Below, in pieces: positions 1 to 6,422 of a stretch of DNA of 14,980 nucleotides. Each line of letters opens with the position of its first letter. Position 1 is the stretch's first letter. The position numbers and the translations under genes are program-made. The notes under the pieces were generated by a model that saw only the letters and a program-made list of their open reading frames with translations, had not been told where the DNA came from and did not search any database. Source of the DNA: Granulicella sp. (GTDB lineage Bacteria > Acidobacteriota > Terriglobia > Terriglobales > Acidobacteriaceae); the NCBI GenBank assembly GCA_003133205.1, contig PKWK01000353.1:1-14980 (forward strand). The letters run 5' to 3'.

Positions 1-150
1 TAAATCCTAAAATGCTCTAGCCCCGAGCCTTCTCTTCGAGACGCGTCAATGAGCCTTTTCCGCGATCTCTTCCGCTCATACCGTTCCGCTTCGCCCCTCA
101 TGCCCGCCAACTCCGCGCCGATACATACTCTGAGATTGGAGACCACGCGC

Positions 151-609
151 ATGAGAATTCTGATCATCGATGATTCAGTCGTCATGGGGAAGATCGTCGA
201 GAATGCGCTTCGGCACTCCGGCCTGAAACTGCGCGAAGTCCTGCACGCCGCCAATGGCGTGGAGGGGCTCGCCGCGCTCGAAAACGCCGCCGCGCTCAAC
301 GAATCGCTCGACCTAATCCTCTGCGACGTGCACATGCCGGTGATGGACGGACTCGGCTTCCTGCTCGAAAAGCCGAAGCGCAACCTTGCGCCCAGTGTGC
401 CCGTGGTCATGATCACCGCGGACGAGAGCGACCCTCACCTGCTCCAGGCGATCGCCACCGGCGCTCAGGGCTACATCTCAAAGCCCTTCACACTGGAACA
501 GATGCAGACCTCCGTAGCCTCGTTGCTGAACGCTCCCGGCAGCGCCCTGCCCGACCGAGCAGTTCCCCCAACCGGAACACCCAGGCAGACGATTGGAGGC
601 GCGCCATAA
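151..609 (+). CDS. CheY-like single-domain response regulator
   Basis: A receiver domain fills almost the whole 152-residue protein, with no output domain. Numbered from the ATG at 151, the acidic pair is D7/D8, the phospho-acceptor is D59 (context LCDVHMPVMDG), the switch Thr is T89 (MITAD) and the conserved Lys is K111 (SKPF). The set is complete, so phosphorylation should work. An earlier in-frame ATG at 49 would add 34 residues unrelated to the receiver fold. The ATG at 151 is preferred because GGAG at 138-141 lies 9 nt upstream and the protein then begins with the usual first strand (MRILIIDD). About 35 residues rich in Pro and Ala follow the receiver core. The stop overlaps or abuts the CheX-like gene, suggesting that the phosphoprotein and its phosphatase are made together. 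No histidine kinase is visible, so the input is unknown. Confidence 0.93.
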   Translation: MRILIIDDSVVMGKIVENALRHSGLKLREVLHAANGVEGLAALENAAALNESLDLILCDVHMPVMDGLGFLLEKPKRNLAPSVPVVMITADESDPHLLQAIATGAQGYISKPFTLEQMQTSVASLLNAPGSALPDRAVPPTGTPRQTIGGAP

Positions 610-647
610 ACTCCCAGACCAATGCGAGAGAGGAATGGCTCCGGCAG

Positions 648-1073
648 ATGGACGAGGCGGTAGCCGACGTCTTCCAGACGATGCTCGAACAAAGCTGCCC
701 GGTAGTCGACAACGCCTACGACCTCCACACCGACATCTCAGCCCGGGTCACCTTCTCCGGAACACTCGAAGCTCAATGCGTAGTCGCGTTCCCATCTCGC
801 TCTGCCGAGAGGTTGACCTGCGCCTTCCTGGGTTCCTGCGATGGCTGCAACTGGGACGACGCCATAACCGCAGACACCGTGGGAGAACTCTGCAACATGA
901 TCGCGGGAGGATGGAAGAAACGATTGGACGCCCCCGCTGCGTCATCCGATCTCTCGGTGCCGTCGATCCGGCGCGGACCGTATCTCGACGCAGCAAACGC
1001 CGGCACGATGCGCGTGAGCAGAACGTACGCGTTCGGCAATTCGCCGTTCGTCGTCAATTTGACAAAGCTATAG
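648..1073 (+). CDS. CheX-like CheY-P phosphatase
   Basis: The sequence fits the CheC/CheX/FliY family, which dephosphorylates CheY-P. The signature ExxN sits in GELCNMIAGGWKK, with E80 and N83 numbered from the ATG at 648; in the family these residues engage the phospho-aspartate. There is a single ExxN motif, as in CheX, and no flagellar-switch domain. From ATG 648 the protein is 141 residues and lacks a usual stretch before the first helix, and the nearest purine-rich stretch is about 13 nt away. The frame stays open upstream to an ATA at 606, 6 nt after a strong GGAGG (595-599). Starting there gives 155 residues beginning NSQTNAREEWLRQ and overlaps the cheY stop as ATAA. I give the conventional ATG but think translation may begin at 606. 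Its natural substrate is probably the receiver encoded just upstream. It converges on the next gene. Confidence 0.85.
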   Translation: MDEAVADVFQTMLEQSCPVVDNAYDLHTDISARVTFSGTLEAQCVVAFPSRSAERLTCAFLGSCDGCNWDDAITADTVGELCNMIAGGWKKRLDAPAASSDLSVPSIRRGPYLDAANAGTMRVSRTYAFGNSPFVVNLTKL

Positions 1074-1078
1074 GCGAC

Positions 1079-1109
1079 CGGCCGGGACTCAAAACTCCCA
1101 ACCCGGCCG
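1079..1109. terminator. Possible bidirectional terminator between convergent genes
   Basis: A perfect 8-bp inverted repeat, CGGCCGGG (1079-1086) and CCCGGCCG (1102-1109), encloses a 15-nt A/C-rich loop. It lies in the 53-bp gap between the CheX-like stop and the convergent secreted-protein stop. Neither strand shows a clear U-tract after the stem, so this may be only a weak or factor-assisted terminator. Confidence 0.4.
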
Positions 1110-1126
1110 CCCTCGCAAAACTATCG

Positions 1127-2134
1127 CTACTTGACCACCGACTGGAACAGCGGCGACGTCAGCAGGCTGGCAAACTGGCTGTCAGAAGAAGAGTAGCTCA
1201 CCGTAAGCGTGCCCGAACTGGAGTCGATCGTCGTCGCATCCAGCGCAGTCTTTTCCAGCGGAGTCCCCTGCTGCTTCCTCAGCAACTGCACGCCCTTCAG
1301 AAGGGTCGAGCAAGTCGCGGCCGTAATCGTATCGGACATATTCACCGACATGTCGAACCGCACGCCGTTATTGAAGTCCATGGTGTAGCGCGAACCCTTC
1401 ATGCGGTTCTTGACGGTATCGTAGTCGGCAAGCTGCGACGCCACGCCGAGCACGCTCTTCATCATTGTCTGCGTGCCCTTCGCGTCGAGCAGGCTCCACA
1501 CCGCGTGGCTATCCACCGCGCCCATGTCGCCAACCAGGTCGCTATCGGTCAGGAAGCTCGGCGTGAGGCCGTCGCGCGCATCGAGCGCCGCCCTCACCGC
1601 ATCCTTGTCGCCGAAGACCATCGTGGTCTGGTTCAGGAACACCACGCTCAAGCCGGTCGAACCCATCGGATAAATGCTGTTGTTGCGCAGCGTCAGCGGC
1701 TTCGTCTTGCTCTTGGTAAAGCTGGCCAGGATGTCGTGGGTATGGAACTGGCCCTGCGCGATGCCGACAATCCGCTCGACCTCAGCGCCCTTGCCATCGG
1801 GATTCGGCGCCCGAAACGCCGCAAACGCGAGCGCGTCCGCATCCGAATCGACCTTCAGTCCCGAACTGACCAGCGCCGTCTCCAGGCGCTTCAACTCGGG
1901 CGGCATCACGCGGTCCTTCAGGCTCATTGCTGCGGACGAGTTCTGCATCGCCCGGTAGTCGACCACGATGATCTGCTGAACGTCATGCGGAATGGACGCC
2001 TTGGCGTCGCTCGAAAGCTGGGCCCCGTGCGCAAACGGCGCGGAAAGTGTCACAACGGCAGCCAATGCCAGGCCAAGCTTGCCCTGTCGGGCGAATCTGG
2101 ATCGGAACTCGGATATGGATACGAAAATACTCAA
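1127..2134 (-). CDS. Exported protein of unknown function
   Basis: I do not recognise a family. The 335-residue protein starts with a basic n-region (RSRFARQGK), a hydrophobic core (LGLALAAVVTL) and a likely signal-peptidase site after FAHGA, so it is probably Sec-exported. The mature part is mixed alpha/beta, Ser/Thr/Asp-rich, with one Cys and no transmembrane segment. The start chosen is TTG at 2132-2134, with GGAG 6 nt upstream. The open frame reaches 2311, but the extra 59 residues would bury the signal peptide and contain nothing domain-like. The C-terminus is Ser-rich and ends SPLFQSVVK. The gene is 184 bp downstream of ftcD on the same strand, with a possible promoter of its own at 2213-2241, so it need not belong to the ftcD operon. 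Periplasmic location is inferred from the signal alone. Confidence 0.75.
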   Translation of the reverse strand: MSIFVSISEFRSRFARQGKLGLALAAVVTLSAPFAHGAQLSSDAKASIPHDVQQIIVVDYRAMQNSSAAMSLKDRVMPPELKRLETALVSSGLKVDSDADALAFAAFRAPNPDGKGAEVERIVGIAQGQFHTHDILASFTKSKTKPLTLRNNSIYPMGSTGLSVVFLNQTTMVFGDKDAVRAALDARDGLTPSFLTDSDLVGDMGAVDSHAVWSLLDAKGTQTMMKSVLGVASQLADYDTVKNRMKGSRYTMDFNNGVRFDMSVNMSDTITAATCSTLLKGVQLLRKQQGTPLEKTALDATTIDSSSGTLTVSYSSSDSQFASLLTSPLFQSVVK

Positions 2135-2212
2135 AATGAACTCCAGTGCATCGGTTGGATCGGTGGTGATTAGAACGCAGGCCGCGAATCTTGCTCGCAG
2201 AGCACCGTCCCC

Positions 2213-2241
2213 ATTGTTCCCTGAAACATCGTTGGAAGCAA
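2213..2241 (-). promoter_or_regulatory. Weak sigma70-like promoter candidate
   Basis: Read on the minus strand, TTGCTT (2236-2241) and AACAAT (2213-2218) are 17 nt apart. They match the consensus at 3/6 and 4/6 positions. A start near 2206 would leave a leader of about 70 nt before the TTG start at 2134. The evidence is base pattern only. Confidence 0.25.
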
Positions 2242-2249
2242 GAGGGAAC
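2216..2249. repeat. Inverted repeat over the candidate promoter
   Basis: GTTCCCT (2216-2222) and AGGGAAC (2243-2249) are perfect 7-bp arms separated by 20 bp. One arm overlaps the candidate -10 and the other lies just upstream of the candidate -35, a layout typical of an operator. A transcript hairpin is the alternative. Confidence 0.35.
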
Positions 2250-2318
2250 CTGTCGTTTGGACGGATGGGACGCGCGAAGGTTTGGTGAATCCCAGAGTTT
2301 TCCGGGCACAATTCAGCC

Positions 2319-3299
2319 TCACCCCGCCGGCCACGGCATCGGGTGGTGCAGCTTTAGTTCCAGCACCTTGGCCTCAGGGTCGAAGCCCGGAATCTCGCGC
2401 ACCCATTCCGCACCAGGCTCGTACGCCTCCTGTGGAATCAGCCCGATAATCTCGCCTTCGGTCGCGATCGCGCCGTGGTTCCGCGCAAGTTCCCGCACCG
2501 CTGCGTGGATCCGGTGCATCGGAGTCGCGCGGAAGTCAGTGATATTCATGCTGACCTGGGCGCGCCCATTCACCGTGACGCCGATCGCCTTCACCCCATG
2601 CAAGCCGCCTGCGGACGCCCGAATCGCGCGTGCGATAGCCCGGGCGGCGGCAATGTCAGCCTGCGCAGCCGCCGGCAGCACGCCCTCCGATTGGCCCCCC
2701 GACGTGGGCGACGCAAGAAATATGTTGTACGCGATCAGAAAGCTGCGCGCTCCCACCGCGGTCGCCCCGGCCGTCGCGTGAATCTCCGGGCCGCCAACGT
2801 CAGGTCGCCGAGCCGCATCGCGATGCGCCGACTCGCGCAATCCCTCGAACTGCCCCCGCCTCACATCCTCCAGGTTGATGCGATCCGGGCGCGCCGCAGC
2901 AGCCTCGTAAAAATACACCGGAATGCCGTAGCGCCGCCATATCTCCAGGCCCGCCTGCCGCGCCAGCATCGCGCACTCTGCCAGCGACACGCCGCTGACC
3001 GGAACGAACGGCACCACATCGCCCGCACCGATGCGCGGATGCACCCCATTCTGCCGCGTGAGATCGATAAGCTGTGCCGCCCGCCCAACCCCTCGCACCG
3101 CCGACTCCACCACCGCCGCCGGCGGCCCCGCAATCGTCACCACCGAACGGTTGTGCGCCTCGTCCATCGACCAGTCCAGCAGCCGCACCTCGTCCATCCG
3201 CATGGCCGCCACAATCTGACCGACCTTCGCGGCGTCCGTGCCCTCGGAAAAGTTCGGCACGCATTCAATCACCGCATCCGGATTCGGACCTGTGTTCAT
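2319..3299 (-). CDS. ftcD: Glutamate formiminotransferase
   Basis: The 326-residue protein matches the formiminotransferase half of FTCD, which moves the formimino group of N-formiminoglutamate to tetrahydrofolate in histidine breakdown. Visible family motifs are ECVPNFSEG (12-20), DEAHNRSVVT (46-55) and HPRIGAGDVVPFVPV (from 87). H87 is at the place of the catalytic His of mammalian FTCD. A second subdomain follows from about residue 185 (VGARSFLIAYN, then GVKAIGV and QVSMNITDF). The length fits a stand-alone transferase, and the cyclodeaminase domain is absent. ATG at 3297-3299 is preceded by GGAAG with 7-nt spacing. The gene begins 4 nt after the PagL-like gene stops, so the two are cotranscribed. 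No hutH, hutU or hutI is in view, so the pathway assignment rests on family knowledge. The symbol follows the usual naming of the single-domain enzyme. Confidence 0.9.
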   Translation of the reverse strand: MNTGPNPDAVIECVPNFSEGTDAAKVGQIVAAMRMDEVRLLDWSMDEAHNRSVVTIAGPPAAVVESAVRGVGRAAQLIDLTRQNGVHPRIGAGDVVPFVPVSGVSLAECAMLARQAGLEIWRRYGIPVYFYEAAAARPDRINLEDVRRGQFEGLRESAHRDAARRPDVGGPEIHATAGATAVGARSFLIAYNIFLASPTSGGQSEGVLPAAAQADIAAARAIARAIRASAGGLHGVKAIGVTVNGRAQVSMNITDFRATPMHRIHAAVRELARNHGAIATEGEIIGLIPQEAYEPGAEWVREIPGFDPEAKVLELKLHHPMPWPAG

Positions 3300-3303
3300 A
3301 AAC

Positions 3304-4098
3304 TCACTTCCACCAACTGTATCCGACCGTAAACTGCACGCTCGCGTTCACGCCTGGATTCCTGTCGCCCAGCGACGCGCTCGAGATGTGGATCGCATTC
3401 GCCCCGATGTCGATCGACCGGTTCGCATGCAAAAAGTAATGCGCGCCCACGCCAAACTGCGGCGTAAAGTTCCACACGCTGGTGTCGTCGTTCGCCCCGT
3501 TGTCACCGAACGTACTTTGGCTCACACCGCCCGGTGTCGCCGGCGGTCCGCCAAACGCCGGATACTTGTGGTTCGTCCAGATCATTCCGCCCGCGCCCTG
3601 CATCCACGGTGCGATGCGGTGCGTCCCCGCAAAGTTCCAGCGCAGGATGGCCGGCGTAATGCTGATGCCGGTAAACGTCCCGCCGATCGGGAACGGCACC
3701 GAACAAGAAGCTTCCTGCGAGCCGAACGGCCCCGCGATATAAACGCAGTTCTGCCGCAGCGTTGCCGGCGTGTACGACTGCCACAACGGGAACGCCTCAA
3801 CCGCAAATTCAAAGTTGCCGCGCACGAGTCCCTTGCCCACGGTCGGCGTCAGCACCTTGCCCGCGTGCACGCCTGCCATGAAAAACTTGAAGCCGCCTCG
3901 GTTCTGGGTGATGCCAAAGCCGCCCTGCGTCAGCGCGCCAAACTCAAACGGCCTCACCCGTTCTGTCGCCGGGTTGGTGACGGGGGACTTCATCCCACCC
4001 ACCGCAGGAGACGCGAAAGAACTTGAGCTCGATTGAGCAGCGGCAACACTAGTCAGCAGCGCGAGCGCAAGGATCAATTCAAAGGTCGTACGACGCAA
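3304..4098 (-). CDS. PagL-like lipid A 3-O-deacylase / acyloxyacyl hydrolase family protein
   Basis: The 264-residue protein has a clean Sec signal (MRRTTFELILALALLTSVAAAQ) and then a run of amphipathic strands rich in Gly, Phe and Trp, as in a small outer-membrane beta-barrel. The C-terminal block NAIHISSASLGDRNPGVN, followed by strands ending GYSWWK, matches the PagL family (PF09411 type). H237 and S239 occupy the catalytic His and Ser positions. The third triad residue, a Glu 12 residues after the Ser in Pseudomonas PagL, is N251 here. The family removes acyl chains from lipid A at the outer membrane; whether this member is active is open. The start is TTG (4096-4098) with GGAG 7 nt upstream. 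The frame extends to 4176, but that part runs through the yebC terminator. It is first gene of a pair with ftcD. Confidence 0.75.
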   Translation of the reverse strand: MRRTTFELILALALLTSVAAAQSSSSSFASPAVGGMKSPVTNPATERVRPFEFGALTQGGFGITQNRGGFKFFMAGVHAGKVLTPTVGKGLVRGNFEFAVEAFPLWQSYTPATLRQNCVYIAGPFGSQEASCSVPFPIGGTFTGISITPAILRWNFAGTHRIAPWMQGAGGMIWTNHKYPAFGGPPATPGGVSQSTFGDNGANDDTSVWNFTPQFGVGAHYFLHANRSIDIGANAIHISSASLGDRNPGVNASVQFTVGYSWWK

Positions 4099-4145
4099 AA
4101 GAAAGCTCCGTTCCTCACTACTGCGGTTGAAATGCGGACAGACGA

Positions 4146-4169
4146 AAGCCGCCGGCGCTCCGGCGGCTT
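4146..4169 (-). terminator. Rho-independent terminator of yebC
   Basis: A perfect 10-bp stem, AAGCCGCCGG with CCGGCGGCTT, encloses a 4-nt loop about 35 nt past the yebC stop on the minus strand. It is followed by TCGTCTGT, which is short but T-rich. It separates yebC from the downstream PagL-like/ftcD pair, which therefore needs its own promoter in the roughly 50 bp that follow; I see no clear one. Confidence 0.7.
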
Positions 4170-4203
4170 CTCTCACTCTCTAAGAAACCTCCGAGCCCTG
4201 CGC

Positions 4204-4950
4204 CTATGCGTTTGCGGCGATCGTAGCCTCGTCCATATCAAAGTTGGTGTAAACGTTCTGCGTGTCGTCCAAATCTTCCAGCACTTCCAACAGCCGCATC
4301 ATCGCGGTCGCCTGGTTGCCCTCAAGCTTCTGGTAAGTCGACGCAATCATCGTCACTTCAGCGTGCTCCGGCGTAATTCCCTCCGCCTTGATCGCCTCCA
4401 GCACGGCATCGTACTCCTTCGGCCCGGTGATCACCTCCCAGGTGTCTCCCTCGTCCGAAAGGTCGTCCGCTCCTGCCTCCAGCGCAATCTCGGTCAGCTT
4501 GTCTTCGTTGACCTTCGCTTTGTCGACGATGATCAGCCCCTTCTTCGCGAACAGGTAGCTCACCGAGCCCGACTCGCCCAGGTTGCCATTGTTCTTCATA
4601 AACGCGTGCCGAATCTCGCTCACCGCCCGATTCTTGTTGTCGGTCAGAACCTGCACCATGATGGCGACGCCGCCCGGCCCGTAGCCCTCGTACACAATCT
4701 CTTCATACGACAGGCCTTCGAGCTCGCCCGTGCCCCGCTGAATCGCCCGCTTGATGTTCTCCGCCGGCATGTTCTCAGCCTTGGCCGCCAGGATCGCCGT
4801 CCGCAGCCGAGGATTGCCGTCCGGATCCCCTCCGCCGCCCTTTGCCGCAATGGTGATTTCCTTGATCAGGCGCGTGAAAATCTTGCCGCGCTTGGCGTCA
4901 GTGGCGCCCTTCTTGTGCTTGATGGTTGCCCATTTTGAATGGCCGGACAT
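4204..4950 (-). CDS. yebC: YebC/PmpR family protein
   Basis: The 248-residue protein opens with the family hallmark [20 protein letters not shown] and continues with [23 protein letters not shown] and [13 protein letters not shown], at full family length. The family is cytosolic and was long annotated as a transcriptional regulator (PmpR in Pseudomonas). Recent work links YebC relatives to relief of ribosome stalling at proline runs, and mitochondrial TACO1 is a homologue. ATG at 4948-4950 has GAGG 6 nt upstream. In many genomes the gene sits beside ruvC; here it does not. It appears monocistronic, with a terminator at 4146-4169 and a likely extended -10 promoter at 5047-5055. Gene identity is very secure; which of the two proposed roles applies cannot be read from the sequence. 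Confidence 0.97.
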   Translation of the reverse strand: MSGHSKWATIKHKKGATDAKRGKIFTRLIKEITIAAKGGGGDPDGNPRLRTAILAAKAENMPAENIKRAIQRGTGELEGLSYEEIVYEGYGPGGVAIMVQVLTDNKNRAVSEIRHAFMKNNGNLGESGSVSYLFAKKGLIIVDKAKVNEDKLTEIALEAGADDLSDEGDTWEVITGPKEYDAVLEAIKAEGITPEHAEVTMIASTYQKLEGNQATAMMRLLEVLEDLDDTQNVYTNFDMDEATIAANA

Positions 4951-5046
4951 GTCTTCCCTCTAACTCTGAATTAGCAAACTTTGGCTGATTGAGCGAGCCG
5001 ATTTCCGCGCAAACCGCAACGCGCCGCAAGCCCCACGCAACGTACG

Positions 5047-5055
5047 ATTTTAGCA
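5047..5055 (-). promoter_or_regulatory. Extended -10 element, probable yebC promoter
   Basis: On the minus strand the bases read TGCTAAAAT: a TAAAAT -10 (5/6) with the upstream TG of an extended -10. No good -35 lies at 16-18 nt, which is usual when TGn is present. The predicted start near 5040 gives a GC-rich leader of about 90 nt. Confidence 0.45.
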
Positions 5056-5065
5056 TGGAGTGGGT

Positions 5066-5107
5066 AGCGGCATTTGCTCCTGAGAGCAGCGGTATTTGCT
5101 TCTGAGA
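5066..5107. repeat. Direct repeat of a 20-bp unit
   Basis: AGCGGCATTTGCTCCTGAGA (5066-5085) is followed at a 22-bp period by a copy with two changes (5088-5107). It lies upstream of the yebC promoter. I associate similar motifs with acidobacterial spacers, but that is recollection and needs a search. Confidence 0.7.
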
Positions 5108-5110
5108 TAG

Positions 5111-5165
5111 GTCCGGGCTTTTAGCCCGGACATTGGCCGACGGGTCGGAACTCGGGCTTTAGCCC
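5111..5165. repeat. Cluster of GGGCT/AGCCC hairpins
   Basis: A perfect 9-bp stem GTCCGGGCT (5111-5119) and AGCCCGGAC (5123-5131) has a TTT loop. It is followed by CCGAC/GTCGG (5137-5148) and a shorter GGGCT-TT-AGCCC (5154-5165). The reuse of the same GGGCT core suggests a REP-like intergenic element. No T-tract follows on either strand. It may still stop readthrough from the VOC gene. Confidence 0.55.
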
Positions 5166-5215
5166 CTGGGATATCCCTCTTCCGCCAGCCCCAACCCCTC
5201 GCCATCCGCGTCTTT

Positions 5216-5250
5216 ACTTACCACTTACCACTGTCCACTTACCACTGCCC
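5216..5250. repeat. Tandem heptamer array, five units
   Basis: Five consecutive 7-bp units, three of them ACTTACC and the others ACTGTCC (third) and ACTGCCC (fifth), end exactly where the VOC stop codon begins at 5251. On the minus strand these are AGTGGT/AAGTGG-type steps directly after the stop. Confidence 0.85.
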
Positions 5251-5778
5251 CTACAAATCCTTCGGCCCTTCACCCACGCTCGGCGCCACATCCACCAGAT
5301 CATCCGCCGCCGCCAACAGCCCCTCCAGATCCAATCCCCGCGTAAACATCTCAATCTCGCCATCCGCGCCGCGCGGCCACAACTCCTCCGGCCGGTCCCA
5401 ATACAACTCCACGCCATTCTGATCCGGATCACGCAAATAAAGCGCCTCACTCACCCCATGATCCGCCGCGCCATCCAACGGCACGCCGTGCCTGATCAGC
5501 CCTTTCAACGCCGCTCCCAGATCCGCCCGCGTCGGATACAGAATCGCCAGATGATAAAGCCCCGTCGCACCCCGCGGCGGAGGCACTCCACCCTTACTCT
5601 CCCAGGTATTCAGCCCAATGTGATGGTGATACCCACCCGCCGAGATAAACGCCGCCGAAGGCCCATACCGCTGCGTCAACTCAAACCCCAGCACCCCGCA
5701 ATAAAACCCGAGCGCCCGCTCAATATCCGCCACCTTCAAATGCACATGCCCAATCCGCGTTCCACTCGGTATCGCCAT
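5251..5778 (-). CDS. VOC superfamily protein, CatE/glyoxalase type
   Basis: The 175-residue protein starts MAIPSGTRIGHVHLKVADIERALGFY, a typical first beta-alpha-beta-beta-beta module of the vicinal-oxygen-chelate fold. The second module starts near GLYHLAILYP and contains DPDQNGVELYWDRP. Candidate metal ligands are the His of GHVHLKV or YHHHIGLNTW, the His of LYHLAI and the Glu of GVELYW. That pattern resembles catechol-2,3-dioxygenase CatE-type and related ring-cleavage or lyase proteins, but the substrate cannot be read. The ATG at 5776-5778 is chosen because the fold begins there. The frame runs on to 6039, but that 87-residue extension crosses an interspersed repeat (5844-5874) and is not protein-like. 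No strong ribosome binding site is seen. The gene is alone on the minus strand, and a heptamer array begins at its stop. Confidence 0.85.
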   Translation of the reverse strand: MAIPSGTRIGHVHLKVADIERALGFYCGVLGFELTQRYGPSAAFISAGGYHHHIGLNTWESKGGVPPPRGATGLYHLAILYPTRADLGAALKGLIRHGVPLDGAADHGVSEALYLRDPDQNGVELYWDRPEELWPRGADGEIEMFTRGLDLEGLLAAADDLVDVAPSVGEGPKDL

Positions 5779-5843
5779 AGCTATTCGATGAGCACTGCGG
5801 CTACGCAGATTTTTCTTTGCCACGGGCTCGTTTCTTCCGCCCA

Positions 5844-5874
5844 TTTGTTTGTCATTCCCGAACGGAATCTGCTT
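5844..5874 (+). repeat. Interspersed 30-bp repeat, copy 1
   Basis: The stretch starting TTGTTTGTCATTCC at 5845 and ending ATCTGCTT at 5874 matches 11667-11696 at 29 of 30 positions in the same orientation. The core ATTCCCGAAGGGAAT is an imperfect palindrome (one arm carries C for G here). Confidence 0.85.
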
Positions 5875-6161
5875 TCGGACTTGCCTCCGAGGCCTTGGGT
5901 CACCTCTTTTTGCGAGAAAAGCCAGCGAACACAACGAAAGTGGAGTGAGGTTTTCCCTCGCGGCTCGCGAAAAGGGTGGAGCAATTGAAGTGACTTGCTC
6001 AAAGGGGAAGCTAAAAGCCGCATGGTTGCTGATAGACAAGACCGCCGACGTTCAGGTGAAACCGATTTTGTGGGTGAGGCCACCACTGGAGTAGATGTTG
6101 AGTACAGGCGCGATGCACCCGACCCGAGCGTGGTCAACAGTGAGTGCGGGATAAAGTAATG

Positions 6162-6233
6162 AAGCCCCCGCGTCCAGCCGCACAACCAGGTCCCCCGGCT
6201 TGACCTTCGGCAGCGACCTGTCCCGCGCGAAGA
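6162..6233 (-). pseudogene. Fragment of a lysA-like gene
   Basis: These 72 bp match lysA at 6659-6730 with about nine mismatches by eye (roughly 87%). Read on the minus strand they encode FARDRSLPKVKPGDLVVRLDAGA, against FARDRALPKVKPGDLVVLLDAGA in the intact gene. Six codons differ silently and two change the amino acid. The match breaks sharply on both sides, and nothing else of lysA is present. It is a remnant, not a gene. The silent bias suggests it came from a diverged, once-functional decarboxylase gene rather than from decay of a recent copy. Confidence 0.7.
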
Positions 6234-6363
6234 GCGCCTTGCTTCCTGCCAAACCAGCCAAAACCCTTGACACGCCCTGTATTGTTAAAGCTGAGAAACA
6301 CAGGAGCGCGGCCCTCGTGCCTGACCCTGTACCCCCGTCCGAAAACGCCGTAGGTGCGGCTAT

Positions 6364-6422
6364 AAATACATGATTCCAGATACTTTGTGACCAAAATACA
6401 TGCTATCAATACTTTGCGCGCG
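6364..6422. repeat. Two imperfect 30-bp tandem units
   Basis: Unit one (6364-6393) and unit two (6394-6422) both begin AAATACATG and carry ATACTTTG about 16 nt later. A third ATACTTT, outside the 30-bp phase, is at 6462-6468. The units are AT-rich compared with the surroundings. Their function is unknown. Confidence 0.6.

Noticed and set aside
49..150. Longer form of the receiver protein from the ATG at 49
   Set aside because: The 34 extra residues are not part of a receiver domain, and the ATG at 151 has a well-placed GGAG.
593..2173. A 526-codon open frame on the plus strand
   Set aside because: It overlaps the CheX-like gene out of frame and runs antisense to the exported-protein gene. 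The product is a run of Arg, His and Gln typical of high-GC shadow frames.
2475..3332. A long plus-strand frame opposite ftcD
   Set aside because: It is antisense to a clearly conserved enzyme, and its composition (Arg, His, Pro) is that of a shadow.
4033..4938. A 301-codon plus-strand frame opposite yebC
   Set aside because: It is the mirror of YebC with no domain and starts inside the PagL-like gene.
5111..5131. The GTCCGGGCT hairpin as a standard terminator for the VOC gene
   Set aside because: It lies 120 bp beyond the stop and has no T-tract; the shared GGGCT core with neighbouring hairpins fits a repeat element better.
5216..5250. Short tandem repeats as a CRISPR array
   Set aside because: The units are 7 bp with no spacers and no cas gene is near.
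6052..6273. A 73-codon frame containing the lysA-like piece
   Set aside because: Only about 23 residues match LysA and both flanks are unrelated, so it is listed as a fragment, not a gene.
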